A DNA stretch of 64,000 bases from Arthrobacter sp. EPSL27. GTDB lineage: Bacteria > Actinomycetota > Actinomycetes > Actinomycetales > Micrococcaceae. The notes under the pieces were generated by a model. It was not told the origin of the DNA and made no database searches. It was given only the letters and a program-made list of their open reading frames with translations. The stretch covers positions 239,811-303,810 of the forward strand of contig NZ_LNUT01000004.1 of NCBI RefSeq assembly GCF_001512305.1, in the 5' to 3' direction. Numbering within the stretch: position 1 is the stretch's first letter; the number at the start of each line of letters is the position of its first letter. The position numbers were made by a program, and so were the translations under genes. Shown in pieces: positions 63,732 to 64,000 of this stretch.

Positions 63732-64000
63732 ATGGCTGTTGGCGTCTTTGATCTTTTCTCTATTGGGATCGGGCCCTCGAGTTCGCACACCGTGGGACCC
63801 ATGCGGGCCGCTGCGGTGTTCGCCGAAGAACTCAAAGCCTCCGGCGATCTCGACCGTGTGGCGTCACTGCGCGTTGACCTCTACGGTTCCCTCGCCGCGA
63901 CCGGCCACGGGCACGGCACCATGACCGCGATCCTGCTCGGCCTGGAGGGCTACCACCCGGAGCTGATCCTCCCCGACGAGGTGGAGGAGCGGCTGGCCAC
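63732..64000 (+). CDS. sdaA: L-serine ammonia-lyase (SdaA), 5' part
   Basis: The first 89 residues of an iron-sulfur L-serine dehydratase: [26 protein letters not shown] is the conserved N-terminus. The frame is still open at the window edge. It deaminates serine to pyruvate. In the 181-bp gap after glyA no clear hairpin or promoter was found, so it may be co-transcribed. GGAACC precedes the ATG. Confidence 0.92.
   Translation, partial: MAVGVFDLFSIGIGPSSSHTVGPMRAAAVFAEELKASGDLDRVASLRVDLYGSLAATGHGHGTMTAILLGLEGYHPELILPDEVEERLA

Overview
The window looks like a chromosomal segment of a high-GC Gram-positive actinobacterium of the Micrococcaceae, most like Arthrobacter or Pseudarthrobacter. This is judged from the GC-rich sequence with GTG and TTG starts, DUF4193 and DUF4032 proteins, an AMIN-like secreted protein, and actinobacterial versions of the maltose, trehalose and glycine-cleavage genes. 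No insertion sequence, prophage, CRISPR array or replication origin was seen.

Layout. (1) 1-356: 3' end of a 5S rRNA gene, its terminator, and a short-repeat array with a 32-bp period. (2) 0.36-17 kb: carbohydrate metabolism. A LacI-type regulator and a GH13 glucosidase lie divergent from a maltose-type ABC importer (malE, malF, malG) and a second GH13 enzyme. Then come a glycolate/D-lactate oxidase-type flavoprotein, a DUF4032 protein, a stand-alone MsmK-type ATPase and otsA-otsB. (3) 17-21.8 kb: a DsbA-like protein, tRNA-Thr(TGT), two lipoproteins, a GyrI-like protein, a DUF4193 protein and an AMIN-like secreted protein. (4) 21.8-54.3 kb: a large flagellar locus. A leftward flgN-flgK-flgL-fliW operon is divergent from flagellin. 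Next are fliD-fliS-(fliT-like), then flgB-flgC-fliE-fliF-fliG-fliH-fliI-fliJ-(C40 peptidase)-fliK-flgD-flgE. An insert carries a metallopeptidase and a diguanylate cyclase. Then flbD-motA-motB-fliM-fliN-fliO-fliP-fliQ-fliR-flhB-flhA-(flhF-like)-csrA, a second flgN-like gene, and a FliA/WhiG-type sigma factor. (5) 54.4-57.3 kb: dps, and an MFS exporter with its divergent TetR regulator and a perfect operator. (6) 57.3-64 kb: a tandem glycine riboswitch followed by gcvP-gcvT-gcvH-glyA and the start of sdaA.

How the parts may work together. Five flagellar promoters share a TWAC-N15-GSCGAYAR pattern with exactly the same 15-base spacer, and the sigma factor at 53.5 kb is the obvious reader. The locus encodes both CsrA and its antagonist FliW. 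The flagellin leader, and unexpectedly the flgB leader, carry small hairpins presenting ACGGAT in the loop right at the predicted transcript 5' ends, so FliW-CsrA may control basal-body as well as filament genes. In the sugar region the importer lacks an ATPase, but the msmK promoter region and the malE promoter region share a CRP/GlxR-like site identical at 14 of 16 positions, which ties the distant ATPase to the importer.

Most notable: the paired CsrA-type leaders, the uniform sigma-28 regulon with a possibly leaderless fliM, a FlhF-like protein that has lost its P-loop, a second FlgN paralogue next to the flagellar sigma gene, and a C40 peptidase in the place where FlgJ might be expected. 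All functional statements are inferences from sequence; no database search was run.
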